64,000 nucleotides of DNA, from the NCBI RefSeq assembly GCF_022549225.1, contig NZ_JAKZFD010000003.1:124001-188000 (forward strand), written 5' to 3'. Below the pieces are notes generated by a model. That model had not been told where the DNA came from. It was given only the letters and a program-made list of their open reading frames with translations, and did not search any database. Below, piece after piece: positions 28,202 through 36,694 of this stretch. Numbering within the stretch: the first letter of the stretch is position 1; every line of letters begins with the position of its first letter. The DNA is from Pelomonas sp. CA6. Its GTDB lineage: Bacteria; Pseudomonadota; Gammaproteobacteria; Burkholderiales; Burkholderiaceae_C. The translations under genes were made by a program, and so were the position numbers.

Positions 28202-29164
28202 TCAGAACAGCGCCATGCTGAGCTTGCGGCGGTACTGGTCCAGCAGCGGGTCGCTGGGCGCGACGGTCGCGGGACCGGCCAGTTGCAGGCCGCCCGCGCT
28301 GGCCGCCTGCGCGCCCGGTGCCGCGGCGGGCGCGGGCTTGCTCATCAGCTCCAGGATCGCGACATAGGTCTTGCGCGCCAACTGATCGTTCCAGCCCTTG
28401 TCGCGCATGATGATTTCCAGCAACTCGTCCATCGCGCCGGTGAAGTCGCGCGCGGCCAGCAGGCCCTGAGCCAGTGCGTAGCGGGCGTCGAAGTCGCGTT
28501 TGTTGGCGGCGATCGCGGCCTCCAGGGCCTGCGCGTCCAGCCCGGCCCGCGCGCGTTCGGCGGCGGCGATCCAGACCGCCAGCGCCGCGAAGCGCGGATG
28601 CGGGGTGATGGTATCGGCGGCGCGCGCGGCCACCGGCGTGAAGGCGGCCTCGGCCTCGTCCAGGCGGTCGGCTTCCAGCAGTGCGCGGACGAGGTCGAAG
28701 CGCGCGGTCTCGTTGCCCGGGTCGGCCTCGACCGCGGCGACCAGCTTGTCCAGCGCGGCGTCGGCATCGCCATCGGCCATCAGGGCCTGGGCCTGGGCGA
28801 TGTCCTCCTCGGCCTCCAGCGCCTCGGTGCTGGGCACATGGCGATCCAGGAACTCGCGGATCTGGGCCTCGGGCAGCGCGCCGACGAAGCCGTCCACCGG
28901 CTGGCCGCCGACGAAGATCACGCAGAAGGGGATGGAGCGCACGCCGAAGGCCTGGCTCAGCTGGGTGGCGATCTCGGGCTGGTCATCGCTGTTGAGCTTG
29001 GCGAGCTTGAAGCGGCCGGCGTAAGCCACCTCCAACTTCTCCAGCAGCGGCCCCAGCGTGCGGCAAGGGCCGCACCAGGGTGCCCAGATGTCCAGCAGCA
29101 CCGGCTGCTGCAGCGAGGCTTGCAGCAGTTCGGTCTCGAAATTTTGCAGGGTGATGTCGATCAT
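28202..29164 (-). CDS. cnoX: Thioredoxin-TPR chaperedoxin (CnoX/YbbN family)
   Basis: CnoX-type proteins combine a thioredoxin fold with TPR repeats and protect proteins from aggregation and over-oxidation. The 320 residues have an N-terminal thioredoxin domain with the active site WCGPC (Cys31, Cys34), then a helical C-terminal half (about 120-285) with TPR features ([22 protein letters not shown]). The complete CGPC differs from E. coli YbbN, which lacks the first cysteine, so a redox role is possible. It is alone on the minus strand between purC and purE. Confidence 0.9.
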   Translation of the reverse strand: MIDITLQNFETELLQASLQQPVLLDIWAPWCGPCRTLGPLLEKLEVAYAGRFKLAKLNSDDQPEIATQLSQAFGVRSIPFCVIFVGGQPVDGFVGALPEAQIREFLDRHVPSTEALEAEEDIAQAQALMADGDADAALDKLVAAVEADPGNETARFDLVRALLEADRLDEAEAAFTPVAARAADTITPHPRFAALAVWIAAAERARAGLDAQALEAAIAANKRDFDARYALAQGLLAARDFTGAMDELLEIIMRDKGWNDQLARKTYVAILELMSKPAPAAAPGAQAASAGGLQLAGPATVAPSDPLLDQYRRKLSMALF

Positions 29165-29267
29165 GGCGGACCGGCGCCGCGGCGGCGCCGTGATGGCGTT
29201 GCTAGGAAACTGCCCCAGGCCTTGGCAGAGGCGCGGGCCGCAAGGCGAGCACCTGGGGGCGCCCGCC

Positions 29268-29273
29268 TACAAT
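29268..29273 (+). promoter_or_regulatory. Candidate -10 box for purEK
   Basis: TACAAT lies 28 bases before the chosen purE start. Since purC is separated from purE by a minus-strand gene, purEK needs its own promoter, and this is the best candidate. Confidence 0.45.
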
Positions 29274-29301
29274 TCAAGGTTTAGCGATTTTGGAGCGAGC
29301 C

Positions 29302-29850
29302 GTGAGCAGCGCCGCAGCACCCCTCGAAGCCTCCCCCGAATCTCCTCAGGACTCTTCTCCGGTCTCTCCCCTCGTCGGCGTGGTGATGGGCTCCAGCAGC
29401 GACTGGGAGACCATGAAGCACGCCGCCGACATTCTGACCGAGTTCGGCCTCCCCTTCGAGGCACGCGTGGTCTCCGCGCACCGCATGCCCGACGACATGT
29501 TCGCCTATGCCGAACAGGCGCAGGCGCGTGGGCTGCGCGCCATCATCGCCGGCGCCGGCGGCGCGGCCCACCTGCCGGGCATGCTGGCCGCCAAGACCAC
29601 GGTGCCGGTGCTGGGCGTGCCGGTTGCCAGCCGCCACCTGCAGGGCGTGGACTCGCTGCATTCCATCGTGCAGATGCCCAAGGGCGTGCCGGTGGCCACC
29701 TTCGCGATCGGCACGGCCGGGGCCGGCAATGCCGCGCTCTTCGCCGTCGCGATGCTGGCGGCCGGGAACGCGGCATTGCTGACCCGGCTGGAGGCCTTCC
29801 GCGCCCGCCAGACGGCCGCCGCGCGCGCGATGAGCGAGGAGCTGCGTTGA
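29302..29850 (+). CDS. purE: N5-carboxyaminoimidazole ribonucleotide mutase
   Basis: PurE shifts the carboxyl group of N5-CAIR to form CAIR in purine synthesis. The 182 residues include [13 protein letters not shown] (substrate phosphate loop), VSAHRMPDD (active-site His), [14 protein letters not shown] and VPVLGVPV. I chose the GTG at 29302, which has a GGAG 5 bases upstream; a TTG at 29290 is in frame but has no such site. The N-terminus is longer than usual by about 25 Ser/Pro-rich residues. It overlaps purK by one base. Confidence 0.95.
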   Translation: MSSAAAPLEASPESPQDSSPVSPLVGVVMGSSSDWETMKHAADILTEFGLPFEARVVSAHRMPDDMFAYAEQAQARGLRAIIAGAGGAAHLPGMLAAKTTVPVLGVPVASRHLQGVDSLHSIVQMPKGVPVATFAIGTAGAGNAALFAVAMLAAGNAALLTRLEAFRARQTAAARAMSEELR

Positions 29851-31031
29851 TGGCCGCCGCGCTGCCGTCTTCGTCGCCGTTGTTGCCGGGCGAGGCCGTC
29901 CTGGGCGTGATGGGCGGCGGCCAGTTGGGCCGCATGTTCGTCCATGCCGCGCAAGCGCTGGGCTACCACTGCGTGGTGCTGGACCCGGACGCCGACAGCC
30001 CCGCCGGCGCCGTCGCGCAGGAGCATCTGCGCGCCGGCTATCTGGACGAGGCCGCGCTGGACGCGCTGGCGCAGCGCTGCGACGCCATCACCACCGAGTT
30101 CGAGAACGTGCCGGCCCAGGCGTTGCAGCGCCTGGCGCAGACCCGCACGGTGGCGCCGGGCGCGGCCTGTGTCGCGATCTGCCAGGACCGTGCCGAGGAA
30201 AAGGCGCACTTCGTGCGCAGCGGCGTCCCCTGTGCGCCCTACGCGGTGTTGCGCGGCGCGGCCGATGTGGCGGCGGTGCCCGACGCGCTGCTGCCGGGCA
30301 TTCTGAAGACCTCCCGCATGGGCTATGACGGCAAGGGTCAGCGTCGGGTCGCCGACCGCGCCCAACTGGCGGCCGCCTTTGCCGAGCTGGGGGTGGACTG
30401 CGTGCTGGAGCAGCTGCTGCCGCTGCGGCTGGAGCTCAGCGTGATCGTCGCGCGCGGCGCCGACGGTGCGGTGGTGAGCTATCCGGTGCAGCAGAACCTG
30501 CACCGCGACGGCATTCTCGCGGTCACCGAGGTGCCCGCGCCGCAGGCCGACGAGGCGCTGCAGCGCGAGGCGCGTGCCGCCGCGGCGGCCATCGCCGCAG
30601 GCATGGGGTATGTGGGTGTGCTGTGCGTGGAGTTCTTCGTGCTGCAGGACGGCCGTCTGGTGGTCAACGAGATGGCTCCGCGGCCGCACAACTCCGGCCA
30701 CTACACGATGAATGCCTGCGATGTCTCGCAGTTCGAGATGCAGGTGCGCGCGATGGCGGGGCTGCCGCTGCGCGAGCCGCGTCTGCATTCCCCGGTGGTG
30801 ATGCTCAATCTGCTGGGCGATCTGTGGTTCGACGCCGCAGGTCGCGAGCGCACGCCCGACTGGGCCGGCGTGCTGGCCCTGCCTGGCGCGGCGCTGCACC
30901 TCTACGGCAAGGCGCAGGCGCGACCCGGCCGCAAGATGGGTCATTTGAACCTGGTCGCGGCGACGCCCGAGGCCGCGCGCGACAGCGCCCGCCGCGCCTG
31001 CGCGCTGTTGGGCCTGCCCGAAACCTGGTGA
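29850..31031 (+). CDS. purK: N5-carboxyaminoimidazole ribonucleotide synthase
   Basis: PurK carboxylates AIR with ATP and bicarbonate, feeding PurE. The 393 residues form an ATP-grasp enzyme: [12 protein letters not shown] at the N-terminus, the TTEFENVP segment, GYDGKGQ at the ATP lid, and [15 protein letters not shown] at the catalytic metal site. The start overlaps the purE stop (TGATG), so the two are coupled. Its stop overlaps the GTG start of the next gene. Confidence 0.96.
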   Translation: MAAALPSSSPLLPGEAVLGVMGGGQLGRMFVHAAQALGYHCVVLDPDADSPAGAVAQEHLRAGYLDEAALDALAQRCDAITTEFENVPAQALQRLAQTRTVAPGAACVAICQDRAEEKAHFVRSGVPCAPYAVLRGAADVAAVPDALLPGILKTSRMGYDGKGQRRVADRAQLAAAFAELGVDCVLEQLLPLRLELSVIVARGADGAVVSYPVQQNLHRDGILAVTEVPAPQADEALQREARAAAAAIAAGMGYVGVLCVEFFVLQDGRLVVNEMAPRPHNSGHYTMNACDVSQFEMQVRAMAGLPLREPRLHSPVVMLNLLGDLWFDAAGRERTPDWAGVLALPGAALHLYGKAQARPGRKMGHLNLVAATPEAARDSARRACALLGLPETW

Positions 31032-32020
31032 GCGCGATGCTGCTGGACGGCAAGCACCCCGAAAGCGTGGAGCAGGCCGCGCGCGCGCTCGCTGGCGGGC
31101 GCCTGGTGGCCATTCCGACCGAGACCGTCTATGGCTTGGCCGCGCGCGCCGATCAGGACGCCGCGGTGGCGCAGATCTTCGCCGCCAAGGGGCGTCCGGC
31201 GGACCATCCGCTGATCGTCCATGTGCTCGACGAGACGGGCGCGCGCCGCTTCGCGCAAGACCTGCCCCCGGTGGCATTGCGCCTGATGGCCGCCTTCTGG
31301 CCCGGACCGTTGACGCTGATCGTCAAGCGCGCGCCTGGCGTGGCCGGCGCGGCCGCGGGCGGGCAGGCCACGGTGGGGTTGCGCAGTCCCTCGCATCCGC
31401 TGGCGCGCGCGCTGATGCAGCGTTGCCGCGAGCTGGGCGTGGAAGGCCTGGCCGCGCCCAGCGCCAACCGCTTCGGCCGCGTCAGCCCCACGCGCGCCGA
31501 TCATGTGCAGGGTGAATTCGGTCCCGCGATGCTGGTGCTGGACGGCGGCGACTGCCCGGTGGGCATCGAGTCCAGCATCGTCGACTGCAGCCGGGGCGCG
31601 CCGGTGCTGCTGCGTCCCGGCGTGCTGACGCCGTCCGAGCTGGAGGCGGCGGCCGGCGAGCCGCTGCGCGCGCCCGATGCCCGTGCGCCCAAGGCCTCGG
31701 GCACGCTGGCCGCGCACTATGCGCCCAGCGCGGTGGTGCGGCTCCTGGCTACCGAGCCCTTGAAGCGGCAACTTTCGGAAACGCGGCCCGCGGGGCTGGC
31801 TGTATATTCGCGCACGGTCTACGAGGGCTTGCCTCTGTGGCGCGCGATGCCGGACTCGGCCCGCGCGACGGCACGTCAGCTGTTCGCCGTGTTGCGCGAG
31901 CTCGACGCGGCCGGCGCCCGCGAGATCTGGATCGAGGCCCCCCCCGAAGGGGCCGAATGGGATGGCGTGCGCGACCGCTTGTCACGCGCTGCGGCGGCAT
32001 TCGCGCCGCGGCAGGATTGA
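31028..32020 (+). CDS. sua5: L-threonylcarbamoyladenylate synthase (Sua5/TsaC type)
   Basis: This enzyme makes threonylcarbamoyl-AMP, the first step of the t6A modification of ANN-decoding tRNAs. The N-terminal YrdC-like domain has [23 protein letters not shown] and [11 protein letters not shown]. The C-terminal part (about 225-330, with [11 protein letters not shown]) makes it the longer Sua5 form. I used the GTG at 31028, which overlaps purK in a GTGA junction; an ATG at 31037 is the alternative. tsaB, a later actor in the same pathway, lies 2.6 kb downstream. Confidence 0.92.
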   Translation: MSAMLLDGKHPESVEQAARALAGGRLVAIPTETVYGLAARADQDAAVAQIFAAKGRPADHPLIVHVLDETGARRFAQDLPPVALRLMAAFWPGPLTLIVKRAPGVAGAAAGGQATVGLRSPSHPLARALMQRCRELGVEGLAAPSANRFGRVSPTRADHVQGEFGPAMLVLDGGDCPVGIESSIVDCSRGAPVLLRPGVLTPSELEAAAGEPLRAPDARAPKASGTLAAHYAPSAVVRLLATEPLKRQLSETRPAGLAVYSRTVYEGLPLWRAMPDSARATARQLFAVLRELDAAGAREIWIEAPPEGAEWDGVRDRLSRAAAAFAPRQD

Positions 32021-32038
32021 ATGAACGATGGAGTTTGC

Positions 32039-32980
32039 ATGAAGAGTATGAAGCGCTGCCTGGGGCTGCTGCTGAGCGTGTCGGCCCTGCTAACGGCCTG
32101 TGGCGGCAGCGGGACCCAGATCGACCCCTTCAAGCCCACGCGCATCATGGCCTTCGGCGATGAACTCAGCGTGATCAACAACAACGGCTACAAGTACACC
32201 GTCAATGCCGTCTCCGACGACGTGACCCCGGTGCTGCAGTGCCAGAACAACCCGATCTGGACCCAGTTGCTGGCCGCCCAGTTCGGCCTGGTGTTCCCGC
32301 AGTGCAACCCCAGCAATGCCACCAATCCGCAAGGCCTGATCCTTGCCCAGCCGGGCGCCAAGGTCGACGATGTGCGCAAGCAGATCGACAACCAGCTGGC
32401 GCTCAACGGCGTGAACAGCAAGGATCTGATCACGGTGTTCGCCGGCATGAACGACGTGCTCGAACTCTATGGCCAGTTCCCGTCGCTGGGGCGCGAGTCG
32501 CTGATCGCCGAGGCGAGCACGCGAGGCAAGACCCTGGCCGAGCAGATCAACCGCCTGGCCCGCGCTGATGGCCGTGTGATCTTCGCGACCTCGCCGGACA
32601 TGGGGCTGTCCCCGTTCGCGCTGAAGGAGAAGGCCACCCATGCCGACACCGACCGCGCCCGTCTGCTGACGGATCTGAGCCAGGCCTTCAATGTCGCGCT
32701 CAAGCTCAACGTCATCAATGACGGCCGCATGATCGGTTTCGTCGAGTTCGCCGAGGACATGCAGCTGCAGGCCCTGGCCCCGGCCTACTACGGCTACAGC
32801 AACATTTCGGATGCCTCGTGCAAGACCGATGTGGTGATTCCCAAGTGCACCAACAAAACCCTGGTCGCCAACGCGACCGGCGCCTCGCACATGTGGGCCA
32901 CCGACCTGTTCTTTGGTCCGACGCTGCATAACACCCTGGGGGCGACGGCGCGCTCGCGCGCGGTGAACCTGCCGTTCTGA
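32039..32980 (+). CDS. SGNH/GDSL-like lipoprotein with altered nucleophile motif
   Basis: This 313-residue protein has a signal peptide and lipobox (LLTAC, Cys21). The layout is that of SGNH hydrolases: block I as FGDELS (39-44), a GMND motif as in block III, and a C-terminal DLFFGPTLHNTLG where block V (DxxHPT) would lie. In block I the usual nucleophile Ser of GDS is Glu42, and the Asp of block V is not in its normal place. It may be an inactive or changed hydrolase, or a binding protein. A strong terminator follows at 33028. Confidence 0.75.
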   Translation: MKSMKRCLGLLLSVSALLTACGGSGTQIDPFKPTRIMAFGDELSVINNNGYKYTVNAVSDDVTPVLQCQNNPIWTQLLAAQFGLVFPQCNPSNATNPQGLILAQPGAKVDDVRKQIDNQLALNGVNSKDLITVFAGMNDVLELYGQFPSLGRESLIAEASTRGKTLAEQINRLARADGRVIFATSPDMGLSPFALKEKATHADTDRARLLTDLSQAFNVALKLNVINDGRMIGFVEFAEDMQLQALAPAYYGYSNISDASCKTDVVIPKCTNKTLVANATGASHMWATDLFFGPTLHNTLGATARSRAVNLPF

Positions 32981-33027
32981 CCACCTCTCCGCTGGACCGG
33001 GCCGCGCCCGGTTCGTCAAGGGCAAGA

Positions 33028-33056
33028 CCCCGGCGCCGCAAGGCGTCGGGGTTTTT
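33028..33056 (+). terminator. Rho-independent terminator
   Basis: CCCCGGCGCC (33028-33037) pairs with GGCGTCGGGG (33042-33051), with one G-T pair and a GCAA tetraloop, followed by TTTTT. This is the clearest intrinsic terminator in the window and ends the SGNH-like lipoprotein transcript. Confidence 0.9.
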
Positions 33057-33083
33057 ACTTTGGGCCCTCATCCGGGGGGTGCT

Positions 33084-33120
33084 TATAGTGATGGCTACAA
33101 AATCGAACGGTCGTTCGATT
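33084..33120 (+). promoter_or_regulatory. Candidate promoter with TetR-type operator
   Basis: TATAGT (33084-33089) is a -10-like box. Directly downstream lies a perfect inverted repeat, AATCGAACG (33101-33109) and its complement (33112-33120), with a 2-base spacer. The length, symmetry and AACG...CGTT core fit a TetR-family operator placed over the transcription start of the secreted lipase gene at 33157. No TetR gene is in the window. Confidence 0.6.
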
Positions 33121-33156
33121 CGTCCCGCAAGACCAGAACCCGATCGAGAGGCACGC

Positions 33157-34524
33157 ATGAAGACTCGCAAGTTCCTGCCCCTGACCCTGCTGGCGCTGAG
33201 CGCCGCGGTGCTGACCGCCTGCGGCGGCGGCGGCGACGATCCGACGCCGCCGCCCAGCCCGACGGCACGCGCGACGGTGGTCTTTGGCCAGCAGATGGGC
33301 AAGGCCAGCGCGGCCGAGATCGATGCCGGCACCCAGGCCAGCGGCCTGCAGCCCATCAGCGGCAAGGCCAAGTGCGGCGTCGATGTGCGCTATGTCCAGT
33401 ACTACACCATCGATCCCAAGAACCAGCCCGTCACCGCCACCACCGCGGTGCTGGTGCCCAATGGCAGCGATGCCGCCTGCAGCGGCGAGCGTCCCGTGGT
33501 GCTGCATGCCCACGGCACGACCACGCTGAAGAGCTACAACATGGCCCAGGTCAGCAGCAACCAGGAAGCCGCGCTGATGATGGCGATGTATGCCGCGCAG
33601 GGCTTCATCGTGGTCGCGCCCAACTACGTGGGCTACGACCTCTCCAGCCTGAATTACCACCCCTATCTGAACGCCGAGCAGCAGGCCGCCGACATGGTCG
33701 ATGCGCTGCGCGCCGCCAAGAAGGACCTGGCCGCCAACAGCGCGGTCAAACCTTCGTCCAAGCTGCTGCTGACCGGCTATTCGCAGGGCGGCCATGTGGC
33801 GATGGCCACGCACAAGATCATCGAGCGCGACTACGCCAGTGAGTTCACCGTGACCGCGTCGGCGCCGATGTCCGGCCCCTACAACCTGGTCAAGATGGGC
33901 GACGTGGTGACCGGCCCGGGTCCCATCAACGCCGGCGCGACGCTGTTCGTGCCGCTGCTGATGACGTCCTACCAGAACGCCTATGGTGGCCTGTACGCCT
34001 CCCCGTCCGAGGTCTACCAGGCCCCGTTCGACCAGAGCGCGCCCACGCTGTTCCCGACCGACACGCCGGTGGCCACGCTGATGGCCCAGGGCAAGCTGCC
34101 GGCTGATCCGACGCTGACCAAGCTCTTCGGCACCGGCGGTCTGCTGACCGACGGCTTCCGCAGCGGCTATCAGAACTCCAACTACCGCAAGGCCCTGCAG
34201 ACCAACACGCTGCTGGGCTGGGCGCCCAAGAGGCCCATGGTGCTGTGTGCCGGCGGACAGGACCCGACCGTGTTCTTCTTCAACACGACCGACGTGCAGG
34301 CCGACTTTGCGTCGCGGGGCGCGACCGTGCCGGCCTGGAACCTGGAGAACCGCGCCAGCATGCCCGCGGGCGCCGCCTTCGACACCGCCTACGGCGGCTT
34401 CCAGCTGGCCAAGGCCGCGGCGGGCGCGAACGCCCAGGCCCAGTACCACGGCGGGCTGGTGCCGCCGTTCTGCCACGCGCTGGCGCGCGGCTACTTCCAG
34501 CAGGTCCTGGCCAGCGGCCAGTAA
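33157..34524 (+). CDS. Secreted alpha/beta-hydrolase lipoprotein (secretory lipase-like)
   Basis: This 455-residue protein has a signal peptide and lipobox (LTAC, Cys22), then a Gly/Pro linker and an alpha/beta-hydrolase domain. The oxyanion-hole segment is LHAHGT (116-121) and the nucleophile elbow GYSQGG (207-212, Ser209). The layout, with VVAPNYVGYD and a long cap, is like that of secretory lipases and related esterases. It is probably anchored to the outer membrane and acts on lipids or polyesters. A promoter with a TetR-type operator lies directly upstream. Confidence 0.83.
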   Translation: MKTRKFLPLTLLALSAAVLTACGGGGDDPTPPPSPTARATVVFGQQMGKASAAEIDAGTQASGLQPISGKAKCGVDVRYVQYYTIDPKNQPVTATTAVLVPNGSDAACSGERPVVLHAHGTTTLKSYNMAQVSSNQEAALMMAMYAAQGFIVVAPNYVGYDLSSLNYHPYLNAEQQAADMVDALRAAKKDLAANSAVKPSSKLLLTGYSQGGHVAMATHKIIERDYASEFTVTASAPMSGPYNLVKMGDVVTGPGPINAGATLFVPLLMTSYQNAYGGLYASPSEVYQAPFDQSAPTLFPTDTPVATLMAQGKLPADPTLTKLFGTGGLLTDGFRSGYQNSNYRKALQTNTLLGWAPKRPMVLCAGGQDPTVFFFNTTDVQADFASRGATVPAWNLENRASMPAGAAFDTAYGGFQLAKAAAGANAQAQYHGGLVPPFCHALARGYFQQVLASGQ

Positions 34525-34559
34525 GCCCTGCGCTGACGCGCGGCGGCGGCCGAGATCAC

Positions 34560-34587
34560 CCGGGGGGCTGCGGCCCCCCGGTACACT
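34560..34587 (+). promoter_or_regulatory. 9-bp hairpin and -10 box before tsaB
   Basis: CCGGGGGGC (34560-34568) pairs with GCCCCCCGG (34573-34581) around TGCG, directly followed by TACACT (34582-34587). The hairpin may end the lipase transcript. If TACACT is a -10, transcription would begin close to the ATG at 34594, giving a leaderless mRNA. Confidence 0.45.
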
Positions 34588-34593
34588 TCGGCC

Positions 34594-35325
34594 ATGCTAT
34601 TGGCGCTGGACAGTTCGACCGAGACGATGGCCCTGGCCCTGGTCGGCGAGGGCAAGGCATGGCACCTGGACGCCGAGGGCGGAGCCAAGGCCTCGCAGCA
34701 GATGGTGCCCGAGCTGATGGCCTTGCTGGCGCGCGCGGGCCTGTGCCTGGCCGAGGTGCAGGCGATCGCCTTTGGCCGCGGTCCCGGCGCCTTCACCGGC
34801 TTGCGCACCGCCTGCGCGGTGGCCCAGGGCCTGGCGCTGGGCGCGGACAAGCCCGTGCTGGCGCTGGACAGCCTGATGCTGGTCGCCGAAGACGCCCGCC
34901 AGCAGGCCGCGGACCGCGGCAACCCCCTGGCCGCGCAAGACCGCCTGTGGGTGGCGATGGACGCGCGCATGGACGAAATCTATGCCGGGCTCTACCGCTG
35001 GGACGGCCAGGGCTGGCAAACCGACCACGCGCCGGCCCTGTACGAGCCCGAAGCCTTGCGCGCGCAACTGGCCGCACGGCCCGCGGCGGGGCTGGCGGGC
35101 AGCGCGCTGCAGCCCTTCGGCCTGGCGGCGGGGGCGGCCGCCACCTATCCCTGGTGTACCTCGCGCGCGCGCGCGCTGGGTCGGCTGGCGTGTCAGGCTT
35201 GGGCGCAAGGCCAGGCCATCGCCGCCGACCAGGCGCTGCCTCACTATGTGCGCGACAAGGTGGCGCTGACCACTGCTGAACGCGAGGCCGCCGCGGCCGC
35301 GCGCGCCGCCGGAGGCCCGCTGTGA
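34594..35325 (+). CDS. tsaB: tRNA threonylcarbamoyladenosine synthesis protein TsaB
   Basis: TsaB is the non-catalytic partner of TsaD in t6A formation. The 243 residues show the ASKHA-fold start LLALDSSTETMALAL and the family motif FGRGPGAFTGLRTACAVAQG. The C-terminal half (about 110-230) is variable, as is usual. It begins a chain of four genes that overlap by 4 bases each (tsaB-rimI-udg-GGDEF/EAL). Confidence 0.94.
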   Translation: MLLALDSSTETMALALVGEGKAWHLDAEGGAKASQQMVPELMALLARAGLCLAEVQAIAFGRGPGAFTGLRTACAVAQGLALGADKPVLALDSLMLVAEDARQQAADRGNPLAAQDRLWVAMDARMDEIYAGLYRWDGQGWQTDHAPALYEPEALRAQLAARPAAGLAGSALQPFGLAAGAAATYPWCTSRARALGRLACQAWAQGQAIAADQALPHYVRDKVALTTAEREAAAAARAAGGPL

Positions 35326-35810
35326 GTGCCCTGCTGCGCGACCTGGCGCCCATGGCCATCCAGGCCATGGCCGTGGCGGACCTCGACGAGGTCCTGGCCA
35401 TCGAGCAGCAGGCCTACAGCCATCCGTGGACCCGCGGCAATTTCATCGACTCGCTGTCGTCCGGCTATCTGAGCCATGTCTGGCGCGACGACCAGGGCCA
35501 GTTGCAAGGCTATTTCCTTGCCATGCAGGTGCTGGACGAGATGCACCTGCTCAACATCACGGTCCACCCGCGGCTGCAGCGCCAGCGCCTGGGCTGGCGC
35601 ATGCTGGAGCTGCTCGCCCAGCTGGCGCGTGAGCGCGGCTGCCGCCAGCTGTGGCTGGAGGTGCGCGAGAGCAACGCACCCGCGCGGCGGCTCTACGAGG
35701 CCTTCGGCCTGCGACAGCTGGGCCTGCGCCGTGACTATTACCCCGCCCATGGCGGCCGCGAAAACGCGCTGCTGATGGGCCTGGACCTGCCGCAGGAGAG
35801 CCCGTCATGA
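35322..35810 (+). CDS. rimI: Ribosomal protein S18 alanine N-acetyltransferase
   Basis: RimI is a GNAT-fold acetyltransferase that modifies the N-terminus of S18. The 162 residues include the acetyl-CoA segment VHPRLQRQRLGWRMLELL and the downstream LEVRESNAPARRLYEAFGL. The start is a GTG overlapping the tsaB stop (GTGA); an ATG at 35352 is a second option. tsaB-rimI is a common pair. The stop overlaps the next gene in ATGA. Confidence 0.92.
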   Translation: MSALLRDLAPMAIQAMAVADLDEVLAIEQQAYSHPWTRGNFIDSLSSGYLSHVWRDDQGQLQGYFLAMQVLDEMHLLNITVHPRLQRQRLGWRMLELLAQLARERGCRQLWLEVRESNAPARRLYEAFGLRQLGLRRDYYPAHGGRENALLMGLDLPQESPS

Positions 35811-36694
35811 GCTGGAGCGAGCGCCAGCGCCGCATGCTGGAGATGATGGGCCTGCGCGTCTGGGCGCCCGAGGCGGCCGCAGTCCCGCCGGCTGACGAAG
35901 GCGCCGCCGCAGCCGTCGCGGTGGCGCCGTCCGCCGCGGCCGAAACCCGGGCCGAGCCCGCCGTCGCGCCGCGACCACCGGCCTCTGCCCGTTCGTTGGA
36001 GCCCGTCGCGCCGCCGCCCGCGGCCACCGGTCCGCGTGCCGCGCCGCCGCCTGAGGGCGTGGTCGCCACACCCGTTCCCGCGCCGTCGCGCGAGCGTGGC
36101 GCCGGCCGGGCAGCGCTGGCGCAGATGGACTGGACCCAGCTGCGCGAACAGGTGGCCCAGTGCCGCGCCTGCGCGCTGTGCGAGACGCGCAAGAACACGG
36201 TATTCGGCGTCGGCCACGAGCGCGCCCACTGGATGATCGTGGGTGAGGCCCCGGGCGAGCAGGAAGACCTGCGCGGCGAGCCCTTCGTCGGTCCGGCCGG
36301 GCAGCTGCTGGACAGCATGCTCGCCGCCCTCGGCCTGTCGCGCCAGGACGGGCCGGCCGAGCGCCAGGTCTATATCGCCAACACGCTGAAGTGCCGGCCG
36401 CCGCGCAACCGCAATCCCGAACCGTCGGAACTGGCGCAATGCGAGCCCTATCTGCAGCGCCAGATCGAGTTGATCCAGCCGCGCATCATCCTCGCGATGG
36501 GCCGCTTCGCGGTGCAGCAGCTGCTGGGCAGCAGCGAGGCGATTGGTCGCCTGCGCGGGCGCGTCCACGAGTACCAGGGCGTGCCCCTGATCGTCACCTA
36601 CCACCCGGCCTATCTGCTGCGCAACCTGCCCGACAAGGCGCGCGCCTGGGACGACCTGTGCCTGGCGCTGCAGACCCTGGAGCGCGCCCCGTGA
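35807..36694 (+). CDS. Family 4 uracil-DNA glycosylase with 4Fe-4S cluster
   Basis: Family 4 glycosylases remove uracil from DNA and carry an iron-sulfur cluster. The 295 residues have cysteines placed as in the family: CRACALC (119-125), and a second pair in KCRPPRNRNPEPSELAQC. Motif A is GEAPGEQEDLRGEPFVG (146-162) and the C-terminal HPAYLLRN motif supplies the active-site His. Residues 20-100 are a low-complexity Ala/Pro/Val stretch not found in short family members. It overlaps rimI and the following gene by 4 bases each. Confidence 0.93.
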   Translation: MSWSERQRRMLEMMGLRVWAPEAAAVPPADEGAAAAVAVAPSAAAETRAEPAVAPRPPASARSLEPVAPPPAATGPRAAPPPEGVVATPVPAPSRERGAGRAALAQMDWTQLREQVAQCRACALCETRKNTVFGVGHERAHWMIVGEAPGEQEDLRGEPFVGPAGQLLDSMLAALGLSRQDGPAERQVYIANTLKCRPPRNRNPEPSELAQCEPYLQRQIELIQPRIILAMGRFAVQQLLGSSEAIGRLRGRVHEYQGVPLIVTYHPAYLLRNLPDKARAWDDLCLALQTLERAP

